Source: Carboxylicivirga sp. M1479 | GTDB lineage: Bacteria; Bacteroidota; Bacteroidia; Bacteroidales; Marinilabiliaceae | Length of the DNA: 48,802 nucleotides | Assembly (NCBI RefSeq): GCF_007097485.1 | Contig: NZ_VKDE01000034.1 | Coordinates: 1 to 48,802 of the forward strand | Direction: 5' to 3' | Shown here: one piece after another, positions 1 to 8,394 of the stretch | Numbering within the stretch: position 1 is the first letter of the stretch | How the letters are laid out: the number at the start of each line of letters is the position of its first letter | Program-made: the position numbers and the translations under genes | The notes under the pieces: generated by a model | Databases searched by the model: none | Seen by the model: only the letters and a program-made list of their open reading frames with translations | What the model was told of the DNA's origin: nothing

Positions 1-1
1 C

Positions 2-133
2 TTCAATTTAAAGAAAATGCTCAATAGAATTAAAGAGCAGATTCTTTTTACCCTTTTTCAAATGTTAAATGATTGGGAAGTACTTCTTTTGAAAATTGTA
101 GCTCATCAAAATACAAGGGTTTTTAAGGTTTGA
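2..133 (+). CDS. possible 3' end of an unidentified gene (partial)
   Basis: The frame is open from the window edge for 43 codons and ends at a TGA at 131-133. The translated tail is rich in Leu, Lys and Ile (it contains LKKMLNRIKEQ) and has the look of a protein C-terminus. A hairpin followed by a T-run on the same strand starts 30 bp after the stop. I do not recognise the family, and too little is present to name a function. An open frame of this length can occur by chance in AT-rich DNA, so the downstream terminator is the main support. Confidence 0.35.
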   Translation, partial: FNLKKMLNRIKEQILFTLFQMLNDWEVLLLKIVAHQNTRVFKV

Positions 134-162
134 CTAATTACTAGATAATACGAAATATTAAT

Positions 163-200
163 AGGTCACATTACTCAATTGATAATGTGGCTTATTTTTT
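163..200 (+). terminator. rho-independent terminator, plus strand
   Basis: CACATTA (167-173) pairs with TAATGTG (183-189). The stem extends outward by four pairs, two of them G-U, and is followed by a run of seven T from 194. It would end transcription of a plus-strand gene entering from the left edge. Confidence 0.5.
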
Positions 201-226
201 TATCATTTGTAAAATACAAGCAACAA

Positions 227-256
227 AAAACCGTTTTAGAAAACTAAAACGGTTTT
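227..256 (-). terminator. terminator of the hydrogenase set 1 operon
   Basis: A perfect 13-bp stem (227-239 with 244-256) closes a 4-nt loop. On the minus strand the stem runs directly into a T-rich tail. It sits 70 bp past the stop of the NuoE-like gene, the last gene of the operon. The perfect symmetry could also let it work on the plus strand. Confidence 0.8.
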
Positions 257-325
257 AAATTATATTTCACCAACTCGCTTGACAAAGTTACAATTCACCT
301 ATCAAACAACTGACTAATACGATCT

Positions 326-802
326 TTATCTGTATTCTTCCAGAATACCTTTTACATCTTCTGCAGCAACGCGACCATAAACTTTTTCGCCTACAGTAAC
401 AACTGGTGCAAGTCCACAAGCACCAACACAACGTAAACAGCTGATTGAAAACTTACCATCTTCTGTGGTTTCTCCAACTTTTACATCAAGATGACGCTTA
501 AATTCATCCAATACTTTCTCGGCTCCACGAACATAACAAGCTGTACCCATACAAATTGAAATAGGGTGCTCTCCTTTAGGAATCATCGAGAAGAAAGAAT
601 AAAATGTAACAACACCATAAACATGAGCAACTGAAACATTCATTTCACTAGCTACCAACTCCTGAACCTCAGCAGGAAGATAACCGAATAATTCCTGAGC
701 TGCATGAAGCGCGTTAATTAACTCACCTCCTTCGTTACCGAGTTTTTTACAAACTCCTCTTAATTCTTCCACCTTGCCGGCGGGTAATTTTATATCTGCC
801 AT
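326..802 (-). CDS. hydC: NuoE-like [2Fe-2S] subunit of [FeFe]-hydrogenase set 1
   Basis: This is a 158-residue protein of the 24-kDa NuoE family. It has a helical N-terminal part and a thioredoxin-like C-terminal half whose four cysteines, C84, C89, C125 and C129, form the usual C-x4-C ... C-x3-C ligand set for one [2Fe-2S] cluster. In HydABC/HndABCD enzymes this subunit docks on the NuoF-like flavoprotein and takes part in NAD(H)-linked electron transfer in the cytoplasm. I chose the ATG at 800-802 because family homology begins there. An in-frame ATG at 836-838 would add 12 residues (ILESFILKKRK) that do not look like the family. It is the last gene of its operon, after hydA1, whereas set 2 begins with its NuoE-like gene. 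Confidence 0.88.
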   Translation of the reverse strand: MADIKLPAGKVEELRGVCKKLGNEGGELINALHAAQELFGYLPAEVQELVASEMNVSVAHVYGVVTFYSFFSMIPKGEHPISICMGTACYVRGAEKVLDEFKRHLDVKVGETTEDGKFSISCLRCVGACGLAPVVTVGEKVYGRVAAEDVKGILEEYR

Positions 803-884
803 TTTTCTTTTCTTTAAGATAAAAGATTCAAGTATCAAGTATCAAGATGGCCTTTCATCCTGATACTTATAGCTTGATACTTTT

Positions 885-2651
885 TTAGATTTCAACCTTC
901 TTTTTCTTATCATGATAATGAGTGTGAAGTAATTCGTGCGACTTATGTCCACAAGGTTCTCCTAAAAACTCAGAGTATAACTTCTGAATAAAAGGATTCT
1001 CGTGCGACTTACGAATTACTTTACCTTTATCTTCTTCGTAAATAGCTTTCTGGCGCTTCTTCAACACTTCAACATCACCATGGTGATATGGCTGACCACC
1101 ACCACCGATACATCCACCAGGACATGCCATGATTTCGATCGCATGGAACTGTGATTTACCAGCTCTTATATCTTCTAACAATTGACGTGCATTACCTAAG
1201 CCATGCGCAATACCAATATTGATAGGCAGACCATCAAAATCGATAGTTGCCGAACGAATACCATCAAAACCACGTAACTCTTCGAAATCAAGCTTCGGAA
1301 GTGGCTTTTTAGTGTGAACTTCATATGCCGTACGAACAGCAGCTTCAATTACACCTCCTGTAGTACCAAAAATAACGGCAGCACCTGTTGACTCACCCAT
1401 TGGCTTGTCAAAGTCATCATCTTCTAATGCTTCAAAATTCAAGTTGGCATTACGAATCATCTGAGCCAACTCACGAGTGGAAATTGACAAATTAACATCC
1501 GGATCACCGTCTACCTTGAACTCATCACGAGCACACTCATATTTCTTCGCCAAACATGGCATTACTGAAACAACAACAACATCTTCACGCTTCTGCTTCA
1601 ACTGGTCTGCAAAATAAGTTTTGGCGATAGCACCAAACATCTGCTGAGGCGATTTAGCTGTTGATGGAATATCAATCATGTCAGGAAAATGATGTTCGAA
1701 GAAATTCACCCAACCAGGACAACACGAAGTCAAAATCGGTAATTTCACATCTTTATCTCCTGCCAGGTGTTTTCCTAAACGATCTAACAACTCTGTTCCT
1801 TCTTCCATAATGGTAAGGTCAGCAGCAAAGTCAGTATCAAATACATGGTCGAAACCTAATTTGCGTAAAGCAGAAACCATTTTGCCAGTAACCAAAGTAC
1901 CAGCATCCATTCCAAACTCCTCACCCAAGGCTGCACGAACAGCTGGAGCAGTTTGTACAATTACTGTTTTCTTTGGATCAACAATGGCATCCATCACTTT
2001 AGCTGAACTATCGCGCTCTGTTAAAGCACCTGTTGGACATACAGCGACACACTGACCACAGAATGTACAAGCCGAATGATCTAAATCCATTTCGAAAGCT
2101 GGTGCAACAACCGATTCAAAACCTCGATTAATGGCTGAAAGCACACCTACTGTTTGTACGTCGTTACAAGCTGTTTCGCATCGACGACACATGATACACT
2201 TTTCCATTTCGCGAACGATAGCAGGAGATTCATCACTCTTGTAAGAGTTCTTCTCACCCTGGTAACGCACTTCGCGAATACCCAGGTTCTGCGCCATTGT
2301 TTGCAACTCACAATCACCAGATTTAGAGCAAACCAAACACTCAAACGGATGATCTGATAAGATCAACTCCATTACTGTACGACGCGCATTAACTACACGT
2401 ACTGAGTGTGTTTGAATGTCCATACCTTCGGTACATTCAGTTTTACAAGCTGGCGCTAAGTTGCGACGACCTTCAACCTCAACCACGCAAACACGACATC
2501 CGCCCGGCTTATTCTCAATGTTCATATCGTGCAGCTTCATATGACATAAGGTAGGAATATCCACCCCGATGTTTTTAGCTGCCTCTAAGATGGTAGTGCC
2601 TTGCTCAACAACTACCTTTTTATTATCTATGCTTAATTGAACGATTTCCAT
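885..2651 (-). CDS. hydA: [FeFe]-hydrogenase catalytic subunit 1 (group A, trimeric/NAD-linked)
   Basis: This 588-residue catalytic subunit reduces protons or oxidises H2. Domains in order: a [2Fe-2S] ferredoxin-like domain (C36, C52, C55, C69), a His-Cys [4Fe-4S] site (H101, C105, C108, C114), two [4Fe-4S] clusters (C152/C155/C158/C162 and C195/C198/C201/C205), the H-cluster domain, and a small-subunit-like tail (about 530-588). All three H-cluster signatures are canonical: TSCCPGW at 308-314 (proton-transfer C310, ligand C311), MPCLAKK with C366, and MACPGGC with C510 and C514. This is the M3-type architecture of NAD(P)-linked and electron-bifurcating enzymes. It lies 34 bp after the NuoF-like gene and shares its operon. 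The maturases HydE, HydF and HydG are not in the window but would be needed. Confidence 0.96.
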   Translation of the reverse strand: MEIVQLSIDNKKVVVEQGTTILEAAKNIGVDIPTLCHMKLHDMNIENKPGGCRVCVVEVEGRRNLAPACKTECTEGMDIQTHSVRVVNARRTVMELILSDHPFECLVCSKSGDCELQTMAQNLGIREVRYQGEKNSYKSDESPAIVREMEKCIMCRRCETACNDVQTVGVLSAINRGFESVVAPAFEMDLDHSACTFCGQCVAVCPTGALTERDSSAKVMDAIVDPKKTVIVQTAPAVRAALGEEFGMDAGTLVTGKMVSALRKLGFDHVFDTDFAADLTIMEEGTELLDRLGKHLAGDKDVKLPILTSCCPGWVNFFEHHFPDMIDIPSTAKSPQQMFGAIAKTYFADQLKQKREDVVVVSVMPCLAKKYECARDEFKVDGDPDVNLSISTRELAQMIRNANLNFEALEDDDFDKPMGESTGAAVIFGTTGGVIEAAVRTAYEVHTKKPLPKLDFEELRGFDGIRSATIDFDGLPINIGIAHGLGNARQLLEDIRAGKSQFHAIEIMACPGGCIGGGGQPYHHGDVEVLKKRQKAIYEEDKGKVIRKSHENPFIQKLYSEFLGEPCGHKSHELLHTHYHDKKKKVEI

Positions 2652-2685
2652 TCTTCTATCTTTTACTGTTCAAAAACTGGTTTGG

Positions 2686-4479
2686 CTATTGAATGCTGAT
2701 CGCACCAAACTTACATTTTTCATAACAAGCACCACACTTGATACAAGTCTCCTGACTAATTAAGTGAGGTTCTTTCTTATCACCGGTAATCGCATCAACC
2801 GGACATACGCGAGAACACAATGTACAACCAATACATTTTTCGTCGCTGATAACATATTGCATCAATGACTTACACTGACCGGCTGGACATTTGCCATCAT
2901 GAACGTGAGCTTCGTACTCATCAGCAAAGTTTTCCATTGTTGAAAGAACCGGGTTTGGCGATGTTTGACCTAAACCGCAAAGCGAAGTATCCTTAATCAC
3001 ATTGCTTAAATTACGCAATAAAGTAAGGTCCTCCTCAGTTCCTTTTCCTTCGGTAATTTTATCAAGCATCTCATACAAACGCTTGTTACCGATACGACAT
3101 GGAGCACATTTACCACACGATTCTTCAACTGTAAAATCTAAATAGAATTTAGCCATTGAAACCATACAGTCATCCTCATCCATTACGATCATTCCTCCTG
3201 AACCCATCATAGAGCCAGAAGCCAAAAGATTATCGTAATCAATAGGAATATCTAAATGTTTTTCAGTTAAGCAACCTCCTGATGGTCCACCTGTCTGAAC
3301 AGCTTTAAATTTCTTACCATCTTTAATACCACCACCAATATCGAAGATAACTTCGCGTAGTGTGGTACCCATTGGTACTTCAATCAAACCAACGTTATTT
3401 ACCTTACCTGCTAAGGCAAATACCTTAGTACCTTTACTCTTTTCAGTTCCGATACTACTAAACCACTCTGCACCTTCTAATAAGATCACAGGTATATTGG
3501 CGTAGGTTTCAACGTTATTTACGTTGGTTGGCATACCCTTGTACCCACTTTCTGATGGGAATGGAGGCTTCACAGTAGGCTCGCCACGTAAACCTTCCAT
3601 TGAGTGAATTAATGATGTTTCCTCTCCGCAAACAAATGCTCCTGCACCATAGCGTAATTCTACATCAAAACTAAAATCGGTACCAAATATATTATTACCT
3701 AGTAAGCCGTACTCACGTGCTTGGTCAATAGCAATTTTCAAACGAGAAATTGCCAATGGATACTCTGCACGGATGTAAATTAATCCATGTGATGCACCTG
3801 TACAAAAACCATTAATAGCCATTGCTTCAAGCACAGCATGCGGATCTCCCTCTAGGATTGAACGGTCCATAAATGCACCTGGGTCTCCCTCATCGGCATT
3901 ACAAACCACATATTTCTGCTCAGCTTCAACTTTGCGGGTTATTTCCCACTTTAAGCCAGTTGGGAAACCACCTCCCCCACGACCACGAAGACCTGAGTCA
4001 ATTATCACCTTAATGGCTGCTTCTGGTGTCATTTCAGTTAACACTTTTCCTAGGGCAGCATAACCATCGCGAGCGATGTACTCATCAACATTTTCAGGGT
4101 TGATAAAACCACAGTTACGTAAGGCAATACGAATCTGTTTCTTGTAGAAACCCATATCTTTTGATTCTGATACACGCTCTTGTGTTTCAGGGTCGGTGTA
4201 TAGTAAACGCTCTACTTTACGACCTTTTACCAAATGCTCAGCCACAATCTCAGGAGCATCTTCAGGCGTTACCTGCACGTAAAAGGTATTGTCAGGAACC
4301 ATTTTAACAACAGGACCTTTTTCACAAAAACCGAAACAACCAGTTCTTACCACTTGTACTTCGTTTTCAAGGCTGTTTTCCTCTAAAACTTTTCCAAGAT
4401 TTTGTACAATTTCTTCCCCTTGCGAAGCACGACAGCCAGTTCCGCCACAAACAAGGATATGATTTTTATATTTAGCCAT
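2686..4479 (-). CDS. hydB: NuoF-like flavoprotein subunit, full-length form (set 1)
   Basis: This 597-residue diaphorase subunit resembles HydB/HndC. It has an N-terminal thioredoxin-like [2Fe-2S] domain (C11, C16, C48, C52), then the NADH/FMN-binding core with the glycine-rich GRGGGGFPTG around 166-175 and NADEGDPGAF around 194-203. A [4Fe-4S] site follows (C455, C458, C461, C501). The C-terminal extension holds two further [4Fe-4S] clusters (C549/C552/C555/C559 and C579/C582/C585/C589). FMN here is the proposed site where electrons from NADH and ferredoxin are split or merged. The gene starts 12 bp after the HndB-like gene and precedes hydA1. It differs from the set 2 paralogue, which has neither end domain. 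Confidence 0.95.
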   Translation of the reverse strand: MAKYKNHILVCGGTGCRASQGEEIVQNLGKVLEENSLENEVQVVRTGCFGFCEKGPVVKMVPDNTFYVQVTPEDAPEIVAEHLVKGRKVERLLYTDPETQERVSESKDMGFYKKQIRIALRNCGFINPENVDEYIARDGYAALGKVLTEMTPEAAIKVIIDSGLRGRGGGGFPTGLKWEITRKVEAEQKYVVCNADEGDPGAFMDRSILEGDPHAVLEAMAINGFCTGASHGLIYIRAEYPLAISRLKIAIDQAREYGLLGNNIFGTDFSFDVELRYGAGAFVCGEETSLIHSMEGLRGEPTVKPPFPSESGYKGMPTNVNNVETYANIPVILLEGAEWFSSIGTEKSKGTKVFALAGKVNNVGLIEVPMGTTLREVIFDIGGGIKDGKKFKAVQTGGPSGGCLTEKHLDIPIDYDNLLASGSMMGSGGMIVMDEDDCMVSMAKFYLDFTVEESCGKCAPCRIGNKRLYEMLDKITEGKGTEEDLTLLRNLSNVIKDTSLCGLGQTSPNPVLSTMENFADEYEAHVHDGKCPAGQCKSLMQYVISDEKCIGCTLCSRVCPVDAITGDKKEPHLISQETCIKCGACYEKCKFGAISIQ

Positions 4480-4491
4480 AGCGTAAAAAAA

Positions 4492-4899
4492 CTATTCGTT
4501 TTTATTCTCTTTTACTGTTTCGTAATTCACTGGGATGATTCCATCCACCAACTCTCCTCTGATAACATACTTTTCTATGATTTCATCGGCCTTTTTATTA
4601 TCCACATGACCAAAAACCACAGGGTCGTTACCTGGTAGCGTTACTTCAATGGTTGGTTCTGCGTGGCAGAAACCCATACATCCTGTTTGAGTTACTATGG
4701 CATCAATTGCCTGACGATCCATTTCTTCAATCATATGGTTCATCACTTCTTTTGCTCCTGAGGCAATACCACAGGTAGCCATCGACACTTTTACCTGAAC
4801 CAACTTTTCAGGATTGTCGCTTTTCTCACGCAAACTAACTTTAGTCTGCAATTCATCGCGCATTTTACGCAAATCAGCCAGAGATTTTACTTTTGACAT
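4492..4899 (-). CDS. HndB-like thioredoxin-fold ferredoxin (set 1)
   Basis: A 135-residue protein resembling HndB of NADP-reducing hydrogenases, with a thioredoxin-like [2Fe-2S] fold. An N-terminal helical segment (about 1-35) is followed by the core. The second cysteine pair, C74 and C78 in TGCMGFC, is clear. At the first pair only C43 is seen (TCGIASGA), so three of the usual four ligands are present. This also appears in HndB relatives, and whether a cluster binds is uncertain. It opens the catalytic part of the downstream operon, 65 bp after the HATPase gene and 12 bp before the NuoF-like gene. It is probably an accessory electron carrier of set 1. Confidence 0.85.
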   Translation of the reverse strand: MSKVKSLADLRKMRDELQTKVSLREKSDNPEKLVQVKVSMATCGIASGAKEVMNHMIEEMDRQAIDAIVTQTGCMGFCHAEPTIEVTLPGNDPVVFGHVDNKKADEIIEKYVIRGELVDGIIPVNYETVKENKNE

Positions 4900-4964
4900 A
4901 GCGATTGGTTATTATTAATTACACATTCCTTTATATAGTCTGGATGCCTGACCAAGTCAGACAT

Positions 4965-5510
4965 TTAATCAAATTCGATATTCAATTCTTTTATATTCTC
5001 TTCAATCATTTCTTTTAAGAAACTTGTTACCTGAGGCATGCGGATGTCTACATCGCCCATTACCTCTTTTACTTCATTTGTACTAATGGCAAATTCATCT
5101 GCACCTCTTTTTAATGAAAACTGCAAATTAACACCATCATTACCGGTCATCATCATAGCAACTGTGGATGATAAATTACCGATGGGTGGACGATCCCAAT
5201 GTTTTAAACCGAACTTAGCAATAAGCGTGGTGCCCTTTCCAAGTATTGATTTAAGTATCATTTCACCGTTTGTTAATTCGGCATTTTGCTTTATTAAAGG
5301 AATGCCTAATCCCACCTTACGAGTGGTTCGTGATGTATAAAATGGATCTGTAACTTTCTCCAATGTATCGGCATCCATACCAGTACCATCGTCAACAACT
5401 TTAATTTCCAACCATTGACTATCAAGCTGGATATTCAATTCAACATTACTGGCTTTTGCCCTAACTGAATTCTGGACGATGTCCATAATATGCATTGATA
5501 AGTCCTTCAT
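4965..5510 (-). CDS. histidine-kinase-type ATPase domain protein
   Basis: This 181-residue protein has a single GHKL ATPase domain and no sensor or dimerisation/phosphoacceptor domain. Visible motifs are the N-box (DIVQNSVRA), the G1 box (VVDDGTGMD), a lid segment with DPFYTSR, the G2 box (GLGIPL) and a final GKGT. The remaining 60 residues, from about 120 on, are not recognisable. Its start codon overlaps the PHP gene stop by one base, so the two are translationally coupled. Similar stand-alone ATPases occur beside HydS genes in clostridia and Thermotogales. A kinase acting on a protein of this cluster is likely, but the partner is unknown. Confidence 0.85.
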   Translation of the reverse strand: MKDLSMHIMDIVQNSVRAKASNVELNIQLDSQWLEIKVVDDGTGMDADTLEKVTDPFYTSRTTRKVGLGIPLIKQNAELTNGEMILKSILGKGTTLIAKFGLKHWDRPPIGNLSSTVAMMMTGNDGVNLQFSLKRGADEFAISTNEVKEVMGDVDIRMPQVTSFLKEMIEENIKELNIEFD

Positions 5511-6253
5511 TACTTTAACTCCACTACCTTTCTACCATCTTGTTTCCTCAGTGCTTTTCTTAGTTCATCAAAACTAGCTTCAGCCAATTCTACTATTGAA
5601 TAATGACTCCCTATTTGATCAGGAAAATGAGCATCTGATGAACGAAGCACTGTTAATTTTTTTAATTCCGGATGTTTACCTAACATTTCGTCAACATTAA
5701 CCCTTGCACTCATCCCAATGGCATCGGGCTTTATATCAAAAGGCATAAACCCCAATTGACTATAAATACTAAAGCTCGGACGAAAAATATGTGCTGGAAT
5801 AAACAATCCATCCAATTGTCGAACCTTTTGCTCAAGCTCGTCAATTGATTGGTCAAGGCCACTTATCAACAAACGCTCCTCTTGCCCTAGTATTTCTTCG
5901 TTAGCATCTACCCAAACCTGATGACCAAATTTATCAACATCATTTTGAATATTAGGTAAATGCGCATCCAAATACATTTGAAAGGCTTCAAGTTTCTCAA
6001 TATTTTCAAAGAACGTTAAACAGTGTACTTCTTCTTTGGTGGTTACCTCTGCTCCACCCAACACCGTTAATCCTTTTTCCTGACCTAACTTAATAACTTC
6101 GGCACATTGCCTTGTTGAATTATGGTCGGTTATGCCAATTATATCTAATCCTCGTTGTAAAGCCGTTTCAACAATGACTGTTGGACTCATCTCCAAACTA
6201 CCACATGGAGATAAGACCGTATGCATGTGCAAGTCGGCCTTAAAACGCTTCAT
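5510..6253 (-). CDS. PHP-domain metal-dependent phosphoesterase-like protein
   Basis: A 247-residue protein with the PHP fold (histidinol phosphatase/DNA polymerase III alpha N-terminal type). Metal-site motifs are present: DLHMHTVLSPCG near the N-terminus, GITDHNS around 41-47, a conserved His in IPAHIFRPS, and SSDAHFPD near the C-terminus. The ligands appear intact, so phosphoesterase activity is likely, but the substrate is unknown. The gene is separated from the DRTGG gene by one base and overlaps the ATPase gene by one base. PHP genes recur in hydrogenase-sensor clusters, so a role in the signalling block is inferred from context. Confidence 0.85.
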   Translation of the reverse strand: MKRFKADLHMHTVLSPCGSLEMSPTVIVETALQRGLDIIGITDHNSTRQCAEVIKLGQEKGLTVLGGAEVTTKEEVHCLTFFENIEKLEAFQMYLDAHLPNIQNDVDKFGHQVWVDANEEILGQEERLLISGLDQSIDELEQKVRQLDGLFIPAHIFRPSFSIYSQLGFMPFDIKPDAIGMSARVNVDEMLGKHPELKKLTVLRSSDAHFPDQIGSHYSIVELAEASFDELRKALRKQDGRKVVELK

Positions 6254-6254
6254 A

Positions 6255-6590
6255 TTATCCTTTCAATAACTGATACAGCTCGCCTGATAATTCGTAGGCT
6301 TCCATGCTTGAACTTAACAGTGGAATACCTTCATCATTACTTTGGCTAATGGTGTTTTCATCAGCTTCTAAATCCTTAACAATAATTACAGCAGCCACCT
6401 CTTTAAGTGATGCCACCGCCATAACATTTCTATGGGTTTGAAGAGTAATCCATATCTGACCTTCGTCAACATTACCCATTACATCACTTAGCAAATCTGA
6501 AGTATAACCTCCTGTTACTTCATTTTGTAAGCCTTCTTCTCCACCTATTACCTTAAGGTTGAGTTTTTCTATAATGTCACAAACCTTCAT
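6255..6590 (-). CDS. DRTGG-domain protein 2
   Basis: A 111-residue protein consisting of one DRTGG-like domain, the fold found next to the kinase domain of HPr kinase and in CBS-domain pyrophosphatases. The YTSDLLSDVM segment (29-38) is the characteristic part. There is no P-loop, so it is not itself a kinase. It overlaps the end of the preceding Fe-S protein gene by 14 bp. It resembles the second DRTGG protein at 8395-8751 (FASDLMSDVL in the same place), which suggests an old duplication. It is probably a ligand-binding or protein-interaction module. The exact function is unknown. Confidence 0.78.
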   Translation of the reverse strand: MKVCDIIEKLNLKVIGGEEGLQNEVTGGYTSDLLSDVMGNVDEGQIWITLQTHRNVMAVASLKEVAAVIIVKDLEADENTISQSNDEGIPLLSSSMEAYELSGELYQLLKG

Positions 6591-7956
6591 TCTTTGCTCC
6601 TTTTTTCTTACAATCTTTATCTAATCGATCTTTTCCCCAGGTTTTTTCAATGATACGAATTGAATGCATTGGGTCCAGTTTCTTTGTTTTTTCCATCATG
6701 CGTTGCACAAAAACACAATTTGATAAATGTGCTTCTTTACTAACAATATCTTTAGCAAGGCTCTCACAATTAGGAGCTCCACAAGCTCCACAATCGATAC
6801 CTGGCAAATAACACATCATACGACGCACTCGCTCCATCTTCTTGAGAGCGATACCCATGTCTTCGTCCAACACCATCATAGAGCGAGGTTCAATTTTTCC
6901 AACTTCGCTCGTTTCTTTAATCATCTGCTTATGCTTCTCCGAAATGTTTTGAACATATTTACCAGATGCATTAATTCTATCTGCCCTATTTTTGATTCGC
7001 TCTACCGTCAGAAATCGGTTTTCAGTTAACAAAACTCCACCTGCACAACTTTGATCACAAGCTCTTAGTTCTAAGAAATCGACATTGACAATCTCATCGT
7101 TTTCAACTTTCTCAAGAAAAGAAATAACATTGTGTATTTCATCAATTGCCAAACAACGCCCTGTCATATTTGAAGCTTCACCCTCTGTTAAACTCCAATT
7201 TAATCCCTTAGGCGATAAATAAGGCACAGTATCGTGGCATACATCAGCCGATTCGGCTCGAGTTTTTAAAACGTGGTAGACTTTATTGTAAAGAAAATCC
7301 ATATTAATAACGCCGTCTACATTGGACATTTCATCACCAACAGGACTCTTTACCGTTGCTATTTTAGAAGCACATGGCGTTACATAAAAAACTCCTATCT
7401 CATCAGAACTCTTTCCTTCTTCCTGAAGTAATTGACGGTAATACGAAGCAGTGCTATCAATAGGTGGTTTTACTGGAATTATATTATTAACCAAACCAGG
7501 GAAACGTACTTGAATTAAACGAACAATAGACGGACAAAACGCACTGATCATTGGCTTTTCTCTATCTGAACGTTGTTCTTCCAGCATCGCTTCGTTAATA
7601 ACATCAACTGTTGCTTCTGCAGGAACAACGTGAGTAAAACCGAGGCTTTTTAGCACATCAATTATCTCACATTCCTTTATATGTTTCGAAAACTGCCCAA
7701 TAAACACAGATGGCAAAATAGCCACTCGATGTTTAAAACTAAATATCTTTTCAAAATCGTCTTGTTCGACATAGAAAGCATCAACAGGACAGGCTTTCAT
7801 ACATTCACCACAATCAACACACCAGTTCTTTCGAATGGTAGCAATACCATCCCTTATACGGATAGCATCCGTTGGACAAACATTCATGCAATGGGTACAT
7901 CCATAACACAAATCCTTATCAACTTTTAATGCATGATAAAACTGCTGATCGCTCAT
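6577..7956 (-). CDS. divergent [FeFe]-hydrogenase-like Fe-S protein (group D-like)
   Basis: A 459-residue protein. Domains: two N-terminal [4Fe-4S] clusters (C17/C20/C23/C27 and C46/C49/C52/C56), an H-cluster-type domain (about 75-320) and a C-terminal [4Fe-4S] domain of the RnfB/CO-dehydrogenase kind (C389, C392, C397, C414). The four cysteines expected to hold the H-cluster cubane are kept: C141 (AFCPS), C195 (TPCASK), C300 and C304 (ACDQSC). The proton-transfer cysteine before C141 is Phe, the PGW of motif 1 is lost, and the GGGG stretch of motif 3 is reduced. A sensory or regulatory role is more likely than turnover. Its neighbours are an RsbW-like ATPase and a DRTGG protein. Confidence 0.85.
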   Translation of the reverse strand: MSDQQFYHALKVDKDLCYGCTHCMNVCPTDAIRIRDGIATIRKNWCVDCGECMKACPVDAFYVEQDDFEKIFSFKHRVAILPSVFIGQFSKHIKECEIIDVLKSLGFTHVVPAEATVDVINEAMLEEQRSDREKPMISAFCPSIVRLIQVRFPGLVNNIIPVKPPIDSTASYYRQLLQEEGKSSDEIGVFYVTPCASKIATVKSPVGDEMSNVDGVINMDFLYNKVYHVLKTRAESADVCHDTVPYLSPKGLNWSLTEGEASNMTGRCLAIDEIHNVISFLEKVENDEIVNVDFLELRACDQSCAGGVLLTENRFLTVERIKNRADRINASGKYVQNISEKHKQMIKETSEVGKIEPRSMMVLDEDMGIALKKMERVRRMMCYLPGIDCGACGAPNCESLAKDIVSKEAHLSNCVFVQRMMEKTKKLDPMHSIRIIEKTWGKDRLDKDCKKKGAKNEGL

Positions 7957-7968
7957 AGCTTAAACATC

Positions 7969-8385
7969 TTAACTTGTCAACTTAGTTGTTAATTCAACTA
8001 CAGTACCTTCGCCGACCTTACTTGAAATTTCAATTGCGTCAGCGTTTCGTTTCATGTTAGGTAATCCCATACCTGCACCAAATCCCATTTCGCGTACCAT
8101 AGCCGATGCAGTAGAGTACCCTACTTGCATTGCTAAATCAATATCAGGGATACCAGGTCCCTCATCCTCAATTCTTATATATATCCTACTTGTATCTATA
8201 TCAACTAAAACTTTTCCTTTGTAGGCGTGGGCCACTACATTCACCTCACCTTCATAAAGCGCTACTACAATGCGCTTAATAACTTTCGGGTCAACATTTA
8301 GTTGTTTCAGCACTTTTTTAACACCACTAGCTGCATTCCCTGCTTTTGCAAAATTTCCACCTTCTACTTCGTAGCTAAATTCCAT
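7969..8385 (-). CDS. RsbW/SpoIIAB-like anti-sigma-type serine kinase
   Basis: A 138-residue single-domain GHKL ATPase of the anti-sigma-factor kinase type. The N-box is ALYEGEVNVVAHA (about 42-54), the G1 box is EDEGPGIPD, and the glycine-rich lid is GFGAGMGLPNMKR. Proteins of this family phosphorylate a serine on a STAS-domain antagonist, and a SpoIIE/PP2C phosphatase reverses this. A SpoIIE-family gene is indeed upstream (9002-10192), but no STAS protein or sigma factor is encoded in the window. The gene is 9 bp after the DRTGG 1 gene and 12 bp before the hydrogenase-like gene. A role as kinase for a protein of this cluster is inference. Confidence 0.85.
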   Translation of the reverse strand: MEFSYEVEGGNFAKAGNAASGVKKVLKQLNVDPKVIKRIVVALYEGEVNVVAHAYKGKVLVDIDTSRIYIRIEDEGPGIPDIDLAMQVGYSTASAMVREMGFGAGMGLPNMKRNADAIEISSKVGEGTVVELTTKLTS

Positions 8386-8394
8386 ACACTTTTA

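Noticed and set aside
1810-2055. plus-strand open frame inside hydA1
   Set aside because: It lies entirely within a well-supported gene on the other strand and its translation is low-complexity Ser/Thr/Ala typical of a complement shadow.
4965-5510. complete two-component histidine kinase
   Set aside because: Only an ATPase domain is present; there is no phosphoacceptor His domain, sensor or response regulator nearby.
6577-7956. a third catalytic hydrogenase
   Set aside because: The proton-transfer cysteine and the conserved motif surroundings are lost, so a sensory or structural role is more likely.
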